Notes: generated by a model not told the origin, from the letters alone. Counted from the stretch's first letter, positions 36,599 through 54,770 are shown. The stretch: 64,000 bases of DNA from Catonia carolina (GCA_035578175.1 JAQMRL010000001.1:58241553-58305552), one strand, 5' to 3'. Translations and numbers: made by a program.

Positions 36599-36798
36599 AC
36601 TTATAATTTTGCCGGCCGCATTGGCGCAGTTGGTAACGTGCTCGCCTCTCATCATGCGGTCTTGGGTTCGAATCCCATTCAGGCATGGCATTTTTTCATA
36701 CGTTACAAAATATCATTTCATCCTTCACCGTCTGCATTAGCAGTAATTGCAGAACAGTCGGACGTTAAACCAAAAAAAAAAAAAAAACTTATAATTTT
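36599..36798 (+). mobile_element. tRNA-headed SINE with poly-A tail and 12-bp target-site duplication
   Basis: The element is 36611 to about 36786. Head: GCCGGCCGCATTGGCGCAGT with box A TGGCGCAGTTGG (36622-36633) and box B GGGTTCGAATCCC (36664-36676). Body: CACCGTCTGCATTAGCAG and TAATTGCAGAACAGTC (36727-36760). Tail: an A run at 36772-36787. The direct repeat ACTTATAATTTT flanks it exactly (36599-36610 and 36787-36798). Intact boxes, tail and duplication mark it as the youngest insertion in the window. Mobilisation by LINE machinery is inferred from the poly-A and duplication. Confidence 0.93.
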
Positions 36799-36799
36799 T

Positions 36800-37480
36800 T
36801 GTCTAAGTAAGAAAACGCAAACATTACATTCTTATCTGTGAGATGAACAACAGCATTATGTAAGGGTTTACTGAGCCACAAATTTAGTTAGAGCTGAATA
36901 TTGTAGTTGCATTGAAAATATGTCACTACTTAATTCTTTATTAACAGTTATTATAAAGTGAGTAACAATGGAAAAAAATAGCTCAAACTAGATAGGTTCC
37001 TTTCTACAAAGGAAGAAAGGAAAACAAACGATTATCTGTTCTTAGGAAGTATCTTTCCTGTCTGTTTGTTTAAGCTTCCACTGCGTCAAAGAAACACTTT
37101 AATTTCCGTACTTGCGTGTATCCTACACTGAACGTGTCTTAGAGCTTCCTCACTAGTTTGATTGCTCAAACTTATCTCATTACTAATTACGGGTTGACTA
37201 GATCGCACTAATGAATTTCCCTTTGTTTACATATTTCTCGATATTAATAACCTCGAACAAGCTTCTGGTAACAACGTGTTTTTTTTTTTACTTTTTAATT
37301 TATGTTTCTTAAAGATAATGGTATAAAAGTATATTATGAATATATACTATATTCAGCTAATAAAAAATTATTTTGTATTCCCGAGGCATACGGTAAATTT
37401 TGTCACGAGAAAGTTATCTATGGCTATTTTTTATCTCAAAATACCTACATTCATTTATTTATTTTCCCACTAATATACAA
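36800..37480. other. AT-rich noncoding stretch
   Basis: No supportable feature. Confidence 0.45.
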
Positions 37481-37483
37481 AAT

Positions 37484-37785
37484 TGACATATTGTGAACTT
37501 TGGAGGTTGATGGAGTTAGCTACAGTATTGCATTTTCCATGCTCTACTTGTATGATTACCTCACTCGCACAAGCAAACGATCGCATTCAAATGACAATAT
37601 TTATCTATGAATCCAATACGTAACTGATTTATTGTAGTTTTGTTTTAATGTTAAGTTTATTATATAGTTTACTTGCCTGTTTATTATACGGCATAACCTT
37701 ACATTGCTTTTACTTATCAGTAACTTCGGAAGACGAGACGGAGCTGTTAGTAATGCTAGACGTTGAAGCTGACAATCATATGACA
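37484..37785. mobile_element. Nonautonomous inverted-repeat element (MITE-like), copy 1
   Basis: It aligns along its whole length with 53499-53838. Shared blocks in the same order include GGAGTTAGC(T/A)ACAGTATTGC, CACAAGCA...ATC(G/A)CATT, TAC(G)TAACTGAT(T)TATT, GTTTACTT...TCTATTTA, GGAAGA...GG(A/T)GGAGCT and TAGAC(G/A)TTGAAGCT. The ends are imperfect inverted repeats (TGACATATTGTGAACTTTGG against the complement of AGCTGACAATCATATGACA). No coding sequence. The 85-codon minus open frame over it is incidental. Confidence 0.7.
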
Positions 37786-38937
37786 TACACTTAAATAGAC
37801 ATAATACGGTCAGTAAAAAAAGTCTCTGTAAGTAAAATATATTCCACCCTAATTGCATGTGACAGAAGAATAGTTCTTAATTCAAGATTTTCTTGTCCTG
37901 TCGGTAACAGGATAAGAACATTCCTTTAAATAGTTACTCATTTTTTTCCATTTTCGATCACAATGTAAATATATTACAACACAAGAACAAAAATCTTAAT
38001 TAATACAAACTTTAGTGTCAAGTTTTATGACTGCAATTTATTTTAATTAATAATATTTTAAACTAAACGATGAACTGTAATAAAATTAATTGTTTTATTT
38101 ATTTTTTTGTTATACTGTATAATTAAATATCAACTAGGAGAGGTAAAGTGTTCTGTAAATGAAAAACAAAAATACTTTCAATTTATTAAAAATCGATATG
38201 AATAAAATATTTTACATAAAATGTGAATCATTTCATAAATTAATGTACATTTAATATAAATAAATATAAATTTTATACAATTAAGTTTATAACATAATTA
38301 TGAATGACGATGGTGACATGCTTTATTGAAATAGATTAGACTTAATTAGTAAATCTCTTGTACGCAGTGCCTCAATATTAATACTTTTTAATATTCTATT
38401 ACAGATTTATTCTCTAACGTAATCGCACTAATTAACCTGAATTTTAACTAAAGGATTTCAGTTGTTTTTATTATTAATTTATTAAAATTACTGCCAAACG
38501 CTAAGTACATGTTTGAACTATTATTTTACATCTGCTAAAAGAATATAGATTGCCAATATGTAAATCGACTGATTGAGAATATATTATCTAGACTTCAAAA
38601 AATGTAGAGCTTGTTAGACGGCTCAAGTCGGCTGCGTTGTGAATGAGACAACCTCCTCACTTCGTCTATCAACTCTATTCTGTATAGTCATTTTATTATG
38701 ATGTAGACGTTTCTTTCTAAATTGTGCCTGCACCATGAAACTTTTATCTACGTCTACAGTTATCACCTCTCTTTTTTAATATCTGTACGGTTGTTTGTCT
38801 CTGCCACATTATGGTTTTCTGTGCTTTATGTTACTAACCTTTTATTTTTATTAAAATTCGCATAAACAGCTTGTTTATTAACGACTACAGTGGGTTACGT
38901 AACTAGATTGTTGGCTTTCGACTTGTTATAATTTTCA
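37786..38937. other. AT-rich noncoding stretch
   Basis: No supportable feature. Confidence 0.45.
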
Positions 38938-39012
38938 GACCTTAGTCGGGAATCGAATCCAACACCTCCACGTTGTGGACTAGTACGCTACCTCTTCACT
39001 TTGGAGAAAGCC
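38938..39012 (-). mobile_element. tRNA-derived SINE head (fragment)
   Basis: The minus strand carries box B GGATTCGATTCCC (about 38963-38951) and, upstream at tRNA distance, GAGGTAGCGTACTAGTCC as a degraded box A. No body or tail was assigned. Confidence 0.5.
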
Positions 39013-41030
39013 ATTTATTTTTAATTTAATTTTAACATTTAATTTCATAAGTGCAATAAACAAAGCGATCCTTTAATAGTTAGTTTTGTAAACAAAATTA
39101 TAAAATTGTTGGGAGTATTTAACATAATCTTATCATAGAGTAATTGTCTTTATTTAGTATCTTTTCTGGTGACTATTGGTATACAATTAAGAAATTCTAT
39201 ATATTATAATACCAATAATGGTATTAACTCTTCGTAGAATGTTGCCACTTTAGAACACAACTCTAGTATGTAAGTAAATAGATTATTCCCTACTGTTCGT
39301 GCAGCCTGCTTGAGCTGTCAGATACTTTATTACATGCTATAAGTTACAGAATGGTAATAAATATTTTATCTTTTGTAAGGTTGTTGTCGCTAGAATAAGT
39401 ACAACTCCATTCTCATGTAAGGTTTGTAAAATATTTTTTGTAACAAAGCATCTTACATCTAAATTGTCTGTTAAATAAATTTTTACATTAACTATAATGA
39501 AACTATATGATACATGTTTTATTAAAAGAATAGAATCCAGAAAATGAAAAAAGCTGACTTAGTCCGTTTCATTTCATAATTATAAAAGTTATTGAGAGGC
39601 ACGTAAATGATCTTTTTATTCAAAGAATTCGAAACTTATTATTCGATTAATAAAAGAAATAAAAACGAAATAAAACTTTTACTAGGCGAGAACTGGAAAC
39701 AAATAAAACTGTGGGTGGATATATAAAAAGGGAAAGCAAAATATCGGAAAGGAAATGCGTAAGAGAAGGAGAGCTATATAATTTCGTGATATAAACTTTT
39801 GTCACAATTTTGGAATGTTTCCCTTGGTGTGTGTACATTTTAACCATACCCAAGAAGTGGATTTACTCAAGGAAGGGTTTGTAATTTAATTAAAAATTTT
39901 GTTCCAGCTTCCTTAGTTACTTTTAGCTCAGACTAATTCGCAAAACAGTTCTTTTCACTCACACTGAGAGTACTTCTTGTATATTTCAGTAGTCTAACAT
40001 TAAAGAACGAGTATTTGCTTGCACGCACAAAGAGAAAGGAATATATCTGCATTATCCTACTTCAGTAGATCTACTGCTATTGTCTCACAATCGGATTTTC
40101 TGTTTTTATAGTTTAACAAAATAAAAAATAAGGACTCCTTATTACAGCATATTATCTTACTTACGGCATATTTTATCTACTCATGAAAACTGTACGGGTT
40201 CTCAAACACTATATTTTGTAAAAATGTTGTAATTATATTTATTGTAATACCTTTATGTCAGTTTTACCAAAATTGGTGATGCCGAAATGCTATTTGCTGT
40301 AATTGAATAGGATAATTGCTACATAACTGCTAATATAATTGCTACAATTAAATAGCATATTGAGCGTATTGACTTCTAATTATTGATCGTATCTATTACA
40401 CACAATTTTCTTCCATTCAACGTATGCGTAATTTTGCACAAGTTCTAATGTTGTACAAGTGTCTTTTGCTCGTGAGAGTTGAGCTCACGTTCAGAAAAAT
40501 AATAGCCTAAATAAATAAGAATCTCTAAAATTACAAAAAATAAGAATTTCTGATTTTGAGATTTTGGGCATATAAATGATTCTTGTGCATGCTTTAATAG
40601 AGTCTGCTGGAGTAGAATATTGCTAAAGAATAATTGGTAGACAAATTTTTACCGTGTTTTAATTACTGAAAAGGTACAAAAATTATACATAGGTAATTCA
40701 TTACTGAACGATTTTATTTGAAGCCGAGGCTACGCTTTGATGTTTTGGAGTGACTTAATTTTAAAAAGATGGACACTAACACAACTACTCAACCCGCTAC
40801 CATGAGGACCAAAACTCTATTATCAGTGTTGCAAAACCCTAGCCGAAATATCTCCATTTAGAGACACTGAGCTCGCCTTTTAGCCTCTTTCATTCTGCTG
40901 TTAAACGACAACCCATATGCCTCTATGCACTCAGAGGTCAAGCCGAGACTGGTCTGTAAAAGGCTAGTGGAAGACTACGTCTTATTTCACAGTAACGGTA
41001 GGAATTAACTGATATTTGAAGGTGAGATTT
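39013..41030. other. AT-rich noncoding stretch
   Basis: No gene is supportable. The 40740-41010 part is less AT-rich and may be an unrecognised repeat: it contains CTGCTGTTAAACGACAACCC and GAGACTGGTCTGTAAAAGGC. Confidence 0.4.
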
Positions 41031-41089
41031 TTTTTCGGCATCAATCTCCTGATGACTTTCTTTTATCAGCGTTATATCTCCAATTTCGG

Positions 41090-41175
41090 GATAAAGACCT
41101 GAGGGAAGAAGAAACGTGGGGATACCTCTACAACGCCGGGAATAATTATTTATTTTAATTACAACTATCCAACGA
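41090..41175 (+). repeat. Short dispersed repeat shared with 20205-20275
   Basis: CTCTACAACGCCGGGAATAA then TTATTTATTTTAATTACAAC matches TTCTATAATGCTGGTATAAT then TTATTTCAATTACAGC at 20234-20272, and GAGG/AAGA-rich sequence precedes both. It is probably the 3' end of a common element; which one is unknown. Confidence 0.4.
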
Positions 41176-41424
41176 AAAATAAAACATATTTTTGATGCTT
41201 CAACAGGTTATTTAAATGCTTATTGGGTATATTTAAATGCTAGTACCGTTAAGAGAAGAAGAAGAAGATAAAGTCAACAGTTCAAAATTAAGATAGTTAA
41301 CAGCTTTCGTCGAGTAAACGTACTATGTTATTAGCGATATTATGTTGTCAGTAGAAAAATGATGTGTAGATGTGTAGAAAAATGTTGAAAATATTTAACA
41401 CACAGCTCTTGTTTAATCTAATCG

Positions 41425-41485
41425 GGAATTAAACTCGGACATTCTACTTTGCTGTCGAGTACGTTACCTGATAAGGTATCAAGAA
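41425..41485 (-). mobile_element. tRNA-derived SINE head (fragment)
   Basis: The minus strand has GAGTTTAATTCCCGATTAG (box B-like) and, upstream, CAGGTAACGTACTCGACAGC as a box A-like head. Degraded; boundaries uncertain. Confidence 0.4.
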
Positions 41486-46170
<4,685 letters not shown>

Positions 46171-46171
46171 C

Positions 46172-46315
46172 GTGGACGCCTCTGCGGCTTAGTGGTATAA
46201 ATTTAGACAACACAGCAAAATATCCCAGCTCGAATCTGAAATGTGAAATCAATTTAAACTAGTTATACGGTTCCTTACCCCGGTGAAGGCACTAATGATC
46301 AAAGCGACTTTAAAC
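46172..46315 (+). mobile_element. tRNA-headed SINE (diverged)
   Basis: GGCTTAGTGGTATAAATTTA (box A region, about 46187) and CAGCTCGAATCTGA (box B-like, about 46228) form the head. The body has GGTTCCTTACCCCGGTGAAG then GCACTAATGATCAAAGCG, comparable with the 7741 element. Confidence 0.6.
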
Positions 46316-49300
46316 AAATTAAGAAACAAATAAAATACATTGACGATTCAATAAAACAATCTGAATATATTTTTATAACAAGACTGAATTCGTTTGTTAT
46401 GATGTTTACCTTTATTTTTAATGGTGTGAAAATTCATGAAGAACATAACCGACTGGATATACAATTATTCTCGTATATTTATTAGCATAAGATTATTTCA
46501 AATATTAATTATTTAACACCAGTCATTATTTTAACACCTTCAGTTAATTATTTAAGATCATGGTATATTAAATAGAAAAAATATAAGTACACTTAATTAG
46601 TTACATCGTTTAACACAAGATAACTGAAGTGTGAAAAAGATTTAAGGTGTCTTCATATCAGTGATAGTAAATTAATTTTATCAAAGCTTGTGAAAACTAG
46701 GCGAAGATAAAATACATGGAATATTTTGTTGGTATTTTTGGTACTGCAGAGTATATTGACATAATTTTAAAATGTACATTACTAATTAATATCGTTAATA
46801 ACAAACATATTGTGAAATTTATGATCAAAAATGAAATTTCCAATAATTACTTTGCAATAATTAATTAACAATAATTAATATGCAATAATTAATTAATTAT
46901 TGCACTTTCCTAAACTATGTACATTAATAGCAAAAATATAATTAAATACTGTACGCTACATTAAATAAAAACTAGGACGAAAATAGTCTTTGTATTTTTT
47001 TAAAAAACATAAGTTATAGTAGGATACATTTTTCTTAAAAATAATGTGAACTCATAAAGATAATTAGACTTGTATTTTCCAAACCGAACAAGGTAGCTAA
47101 TTCATATGGCTGTCTTTGAATTATTATTAAACGACTTCAAAAGAATGAGAAAATCAATTTTTGTAATTGTGAAAAATTGTGTTTTTGTTCCTCCAAAAAT
47201 TTACATGTTATAGGTTACGATAAATGTACCTAGTAAAATTTGTTAAAACCATACATTTCGTATGTTAATTTTTCCAAGCTCTTTTAAATATTTACCTATT
47301 CTAAATCTATATTTAGAAAATTAATGAAAAATGTTTCGAAGAAAACAAAACACCTACCTCACAATTACAAAATAAAATTATTGTGTTGTTATTCTTACTA
47401 TTTTTAATGAGGTGATTTAAAAAATTATTTTTTTGTCTTTTAAATAATTTTTCGTGCATAGAAAAATATATAGCAGAATTATATTTTCAGTCCTTTTGAA
47501 CAAAAAATTATGTCTTCCAGTATTTAAATAACAATTTATTCATTTTGCATAAAAAAATTAGAACATTTTTGTCCAAATGAAACTGATTGACGGTGATTTG
47601 ATGTATTGTTACGGCGGCAGTTTGATTTGGACATACTTGGAGTATAACAAAAATATTTGAATATAGAAAATATATAAAAGATCTAAGTAATTAAAAAATA
47701 AAAATTTATTTTTTAAGAAATTGAAAAAAGGTAACATGAATATTCTGAAATCGGTCAAGAATAATATAAAAACACAAGACCAACTATGAAAAAAACACAT
47801 GTCAATATTTACAATATATTAAACTGGCCTACCACAAACAACATCGATTTAATTAATCAACTATATTTTGTTAAGTCATATTCTATTTACGTTTTATTTG
47901 TTACAGAAGCGGTATTTCCTTAAACTATTGTATTTTGTCTTATTAAACCAAAATTATTTATACAATCGAACCTTACGATATTGTAAATAATTTGAATCGA
48001 TCAGTAAAGTTCTATTTTATGAAATGGTTACGTAAAAGATATATTATATTATCATACTATATTACCATTTTAGAAATGGTAATATAGAAGTTAAGAACAA
48101 ATTAAATTGAATACTTTCTCATTAGCTATTTCATAAAATAAGCGTAACGCTGTAGCTAAAAATATTGCTAAAACAGTATTCTATATTTAGTAGTCAGATA
48201 TCTACATTGAAGATGTAACAGTGTCTCGATTTGCCCACCATCTGTAACCGAGCAATTATTGAGGTAAGCATTTTTTAAATTTTAGAATACTACGTTGATT
48301 ACCTCATCTCTTTTTTTACCTCCTTAAACAACCCACATTTTGATTATTTATCACCTAGTTTAGAGATTATGGTAATTAACAGCTTCAAATTTCAAAAAAA
48401 AATATTTCAAATATTTTTTTTAATTAAGCACAAAAAATATGAACATTTTTGGATATGATAATCATTATTTAATTTTATAATCATACTTATGTAATAATAA
48501 TTTTCAGCAAAACTTGTTAATATTTCACTTTTTTATCCTCAATAATATTTCAAACTACATAGAAGATATTAAACCGTCAGGATGGATAGTGGCGTTATCA
48601 TCATATCCGATAAAAAATATATCGATTTAAAAAACAAAAAGGGAAAATTGATTTGTTTTACCGCCCATGTAATAAATAAAGATCCACAATTTAATTTTAT
48701 AATTTTTAGTTAAGGGTTTCAGTATTAATAATCTGCATTTAATTTTGAAAAAATCTTTTAAATTTTATCTTTGTATTCTACTCTTAATAATTCTAATTAA
48801 TGTAATAATGTATATGTTTACTTTCAATAAGTTTTTAACATAAAAATACGGCATAATTTTGATTATCTACATGGCCTAGAAATAGTAATTAATAAGGATT
48901 ATAATGCAGTATATTTTATGACAAACTATATTTATTAAGTAGATCATTCTATTAATATTATTATATAAGTTGTATTAAATTTATTCTACTGATATTATTT
49001 TTATGTTAAGTGTGTGTAAACTTACATGTAACATTTGTTATTATGTTGTGTTATTTTATGTCATCGTCATTTGCTACAATTAATAATGTCTATAATTGGA
49101 ACGGGGGAGGTTAATATTTTTAGTTAACAGAACTATTCGCCTATCATCAAAATTTTTTGTAGCTAGGAAAACTGAAGTAAAATTTCGCGTAGAGTCGGGT
49201 TTTTAAGGAACGTTACTTTTCAGTTCGTTTTGGAGGTAGAACGACTACAAAAGGAAATTTCTTCACGTTAATTATCATGTATAAAAATAACTATAGAGCT

Positions 49301-52300
49301 TTATTAAACAGACTTGAATTAGATTATGTTTTTTGCAGAGCCAGTCCCAAGGTGCTGCGCTTTAGTTAATGTAAGTGAGAGTAGGCCTACTCGATTAGTC
49401 TAAACAGCGTTGCCCACGATAACTTAGATTTTCATCTTCTGAAGTAATTTTTGTACCCCTAAAACCTTGAAGACTCTGAATAAGTTTTTCTAGATGACTC
49501 ACAACCTGTACTTAAATAAGTACTAAAACCCCGATTATTCATAATGAAAAGTCGGAGCTGGGATGACTGGGGAAGAGGAGTTAAGTGAAAATGTGCAAAT
49601 AAAACTTTTTATATTTCCGTTACGAGTTTTATGCTAGGTAATCTTTATTTACAAAAGTATAACCAAAACAGTTACATTGAAATTACGTTATAACTTGAAA
49701 ATGAAACGTTATGTACATAAAATTTATAGGCCTTCTTTTGTACATAGAGATTAATAAAATTACTCTAAACTCAAAATAACGGATGTGTATCAAAAAAAAT
49801 AAGCTATTTATATTTATCACTACTTGAATGGTAAAACACCTTTTATTTTGTAATTAACTATTTACTCGTATTTAAAATATGTTTTACTTACTCGTATATC
49901 TGATTCCTAACGGTTTGACGTTTTATTTTTATAGAATACAGAGTGACCAAACTGTTCCATTTACGCTCTCACACATTTTTGTTTCTGTATCAAGGTCACC
50001 CCACCTTCTCACCCTAATAATATCTAATGCTTCATAATTTTATTTTTCTTAATCGTTCACATTTTAGCTAGATAGTCATTGTGCCATGACGGATAAAATG
50101 TCGGAACGTCAGATAAAAGGAAGACAGATAATTGGGATTTTATATTAATAGAAAATCTCGGAGTCTTTATTACGTATTTTAATAAAAATGAATTTAAGAT
50201 ATCTTCAACAAAAAACACTATTTTTAATTAAGAAATATTATTCCAATAAAGACGAATAAAAGCACTATATGATATTGTCAAAAATTGCGATACATTAAAG
50301 TCAAAAAAATTCAGCAAACGTACAAATGTACAGAGAATGTTTATATAGTACATGCTCGAAATCTATCCTTCATTTTCCTTTTTCTTCACTAATAGTCACT
50401 CCGTTCCAATTTTTTATAGTAAACCGAAGTAGTCGTTAATTATTTTCTATTAATTACTTTTGTTTAACTTTAACCATTTATAATTAATTTTTGTAACGCT
50501 CGTCTTCCCAGAGTAACAATCCTTACAAAATACACTATAAATTTTAATCTAACGTAATATGTTTACCAGTTTTATTACTTTTAAGAATTAAAAATTGATA
50601 CTCAACTGAAAATCAATAAACTATATTATGTATACGTTAATTTAAAAAAAAGTTTGGTTAGTATCTAATAATAATAAACATGTTATTTTCATTTAAATTT
50701 CTTGATCGTACATTATTATTGGTCCCAGTAAACAATAAAACATTACATCACCAAAAACTGCCAAAAATTTATTACATACTTTTTATACAAAGCCATATAG
50801 TAAATGCATTTATTCCGTAATACAAAATTTTTGTTTTAGATTATAACTGGTTAAATATGGTGCCCAAAATGTTTAATCCCAATATGTTTTATCAGAATGA
50901 AAAAGTTTCTCTACACTTCAAAAAAATCAAAAATGGTTGTTTTAATATTGTCAAAAAATCACAATTTAGATGTATTGAATTTTAAATAAAAAAAGAATAT
51001 TATAATAAAATTGTAAAAGCGTTACATATAAAATTACTGTCACAAAAGTATCTGTACATGAAATCATAATTATAAAGATATTGTTCAAACCCTATCAAAA
51101 ACATAAACACCACTAATTTCTAAATATGACAATATTAACAAAATTGCATTTAAAATTTTTAGTTAGAAGTTATAAATTATTAGAATAAACTCTTAACAAG
51201 ATTAACAATCTTTTTCTTTAAAAAATACAACTAATTCTTCCAAAACACGATTTATGAAAAAGTTCTGTCACTGTTTGGCAGTCTTCCAGTATATCACAAA
51301 AATTCAACATCATGTTATAAATTGATAAGATTTGCTGTTTATTTTTTTCATTAGTGACTAGAACAAAATTTTAACAAAATTAATTTTTTAATTGGTAATC
51401 AGTCGTTACGAAATTACAAATTTAATAGTTGTTAAACCACGATTATATTCATTAGGGTTAGTGAAGAGAATATTAATTATTCATAAATGATTATAAATAC
51501 CCTACTTTATATTACATTTGAAAAAAAATAGTTCAAATAAATTAGTTGAATTTCTTGGATATGGATGAAGACTACTTTGGAGTGAAAATATCTTTTCAAG
51601 TTTGAAGTTCATCTCGAAGAAGCCTAAGTCAACATATTGGTGTTATTCCCAAGAGGATAAATATAAACACTAACAAGTAGGATACAGCAGTGCGGTTGCT
51701 AAAAAAGAAATCTTTCTCTAAATCCCTAAATACAGCCAAAATTTCCCAATAATAAGAATACAGTCCTGGAGGTTTATCAAACTTGATGATTATAAGGTAC
51801 CGTTTACAGATTCAGTGTATCACTATTACTACGAAATTATTATTTTAAAATTCTTTTAAATCATCTATGTAAATATTTAAACCATTACTCTCACAACTCT
51901 CAATTCAATAATGTTTTTACATTGTATTCAATATTAGTAATACACAGGGGCCGTATTCAAAAATGAAATCAATAAACAAATATATTATGTTATATAATTT
52001 TATAAATTTTATTACGACGTTATAAAGCAGAAAATTAAAAATATAATAATATTTTATGAAAAATTTATTTTTTATTGGATTAAAAAAAATATAATTATAA
52101 ATTTTTTGTCTTATCATTAATAATAAATAAATAAATAAATAATACTTAGATTACGATTAAATTTCATCAGAGTCATATATTATAATATATTAAAAGTACT
52201 ATTAATAAAGCTTTGTAATTTTAATTGTTGTAAATTAAAAATAATAAAGTAAAACTAACTTAGTACAATTCACTGTTATTCTAAAATCATTCACAATCGA

Positions 52301-53490
52301 TAATTTTTAAATAACTTTATCGATTACTCGTAGCCTTTATTTATGTTCAGCTATAATGTACATGTTTCTTCTTAGGTAAGTAATAATTAAATATAACGAT
52401 TGTATAAATATTATGTACTTATGTATAATTAATTATTCTGTAATAATATTTAAGTACTTTTTAGGAATAAATAATAAAAACGATGATGATGATGATGATG
52501 ATGATTATGTAATGTATAAATAATGATGTTATTGATGTATGCTTTGTCGTATTTTTTACTCCTGCGACAGCGACACCGACTTACGTCACAACAGATATTC
52601 TAAAAACTTAGAAACTAAGCTATTATTATATATTAAATAAATAATAAAATTATTATTATTATTATTATTATTATTGAAAAATTTATATATATTTACTATT
52701 ATGTAATTAAGTGTGTATGTATAAAGATTCTGGTTTATATACATTAATTAAAAAAATACGAATTATAATAATAATATTACAACAATGTTAATTTATTATT
52801 ATATTTGTGTTTAAATTATTGATATAGATTTTTAGGTTACCTTAAGTCATATAATTATTTCAATTAATTATTATTATTCACTTGTTTCTAAAATTGCTGT
52901 ATTATAAGATATTAAAAATAAATTATTACAAATTGCTCTGGTTTGTTTTTTATTTGCGCGAAAACCCCTGAAGATTGAAACAACCGAATTTAATACACTT
53001 GGGGATGTTAAAAGTTGAATTTATTGGTTAATTACCAAACTTCAACTGCGTATAGCGCAAAATTACAAAAGTATTCTTTGCCGACTTGAAATTCAGTTCT
53101 TCGCCGATCTTCAAAATAATTAAGTTGAACAAGCGTAATATTTTATTACAGATAAATATCATAAATAGTTTACAACTTTAACTACAGTTTGCAACGTCTT
53201 TGAAAAAGTCGTTTTTGCTATATAGGTAGGCTACTACATTTGGGTAGTGACTATTGAGAATTTAGTGGCAATCTGGTTTATAACGGACTGTCTCCAAAAA
53301 ACTTAGAACGCACCATTATTCAAAATATCTTCATTAATTTTATACTTAAAACTAATAGTTACTATAATAACGATAACAAAATTATTCTGAATTTTATTAG
53401 GTATATAGCCTGTCAACTGAATATAGTAAACTCGTAAATACTTTTAAATGAATATATTTTTACAAGGTCGGAAAGAGAAGAAATTTTACT
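46316..53490. other. Long AT-rich noncoding stretch
   Basis: About 7 kb with no supportable gene or transposon. It contains a perfect 24-bp palindrome (46881-46904), a 14-bp-stem hairpin (48057-48087), a (GAT)n run (52483-52505) and a short (ATT)n (about 52653-52675). Open frames here translate to Phe/Ile/Lys/Asn-rich sequence expected from base composition. Confidence 0.5.
52483..52505. repeat. (GAT)n microsatellite
   Basis: Seven to eight GAT units. RTE-type LINEs often end in such units but no LINE body precedes it. Confidence 0.85.
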
Positions 53491-53498
53491 AGCGTATA

Positions 53499-53838
53499 CG
53501 TCACATAATTTTGAGCTTGAAGGTCGTTGGAGTTAGCAACAGTATTGCCAGATCACATTCTCGATGTGCGACTTGTACAATTAACTTACTTACACAAGCA
53601 CATAATCACATTAAAACAGTATATGTGTACAAATACGATACGTTACTGATGTATTATGGTTCTTTTTTGATTTACTGTTCATTGTAAAGTTTACTTAGTC
53701 TATTTACTGTGAGACGTAACCTCATAATGGTTTTAGAAAAAAGTATTTATCTTTATACGTGGCAACGCCGGAAGATGTCAGGCGAGGTGGAGCTGCTCGT
53801 TAGTGTAGCTAGACATTGAAGCTCATAATTATATAACG
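53499..53838. mobile_element. Nonautonomous inverted-repeat element (MITE-like), copy 2
   Basis: The ends are clear imperfect inverted repeats: CGTCACATAATTTTGAGCTT at 53499 against CGTTATATAATTATGAGCTT (complement of the right end at 53838). Internally it aligns with 37484-37785. No open frame; no clear target-site duplication. The superfamily is not recognised. Confidence 0.75.
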
Positions 53839-53924
53839 CACACTCTAGTAAGCCAGATTCATTTTTCTAATAAAGGCATACACTACTTAGATTCATCGAA
53901 CTGATTAAGAATTTTGATGGTCCA

Positions 53925-53995
53925 TGAACGGCGCAGTGGCAAAGTCGATTTTTGTCACCAGACAAAAAGACAGAGGACCAAAGAATTCCAGGTAA
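53925..53995 (+). mobile_element. tRNA-derived SINE head (fragment)
   Basis: CGGCGCAGTGGCAAAGTCG (about 53929) matches the box A region of the 28345 SINE (TGGTCCAGTGGTAAAGTCG). No clear box B follows; a fragment only. Confidence 0.4.
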
Positions 53996-54770
53996 TGATT
54001 TTAATTTATATTAAATTCGATAATTGAATGTTACCCAATCATTTCAGTAAAATGTAATTAAAAACTATCCCATTCATAAGAAGCATTTAAATTTATCAAA
54101 TTAAAGAATCAAAGAAATCAAAGAATCTACCAAAGGTATGTTACTACTACTCCAAAATCAACAAAACTAACTTACATTGGTACTCAAACAGCTTGACAGC
54201 AATTTAAATTGAGAAGACAGGTTTGTGGAACAGACTTACCACCACAGGGAATTTATCTCCCGTAATACTAACACAACTTTGTATACTGTAGATCTACTCG
54301 ATGACCTATGACACAAAGATGCTGAGGGAGTAATGGCATTGCAATGGGATTCTCTGCCCATTGAATACTGAATACCAGTCTCAATGAAACTCAATGAACG
54401 GAATTATACAACCGTTTAATAGTAGCCTGCTTATATGTAAGTACGTAATGAAACAACTTTAAAAAATGTTACCATATTTTATAAGAGCAAATTGGAAATT
54501 TATATGATTATAAATATAATAGGCATGATGACTAATTTTCAAAAACTATTCTATAATATTCCTTTATATCTAGTTTAACCATAAAATGTAATATTTCTGT
54601 AATAACCAGCGGTTTATTTAGAAAAAGTGCGATTTTAATTTCTAAGTTACATTTTTGCACCAAAAATTTTTGGCTAGTGTCATGGCGTCTGCGTGACGTC
54701 ACATTCACATAAACAAAAGAAGTTCTTTTTGCTTGCTAGTAGGAGTCTAGGTACTACATCGAATTTAAAT

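Noticed and set aside
48194..48248. Possible exon ending at GAG/GTAAGC
   Set aside because: Every frame from the candidate acceptor meets a stop before the donor.
54694..54701. TGACGTCA as a CRE promoter element
   Set aside because: It lies in the inner inverted block of the P-like element and is better explained as part of that repeat.
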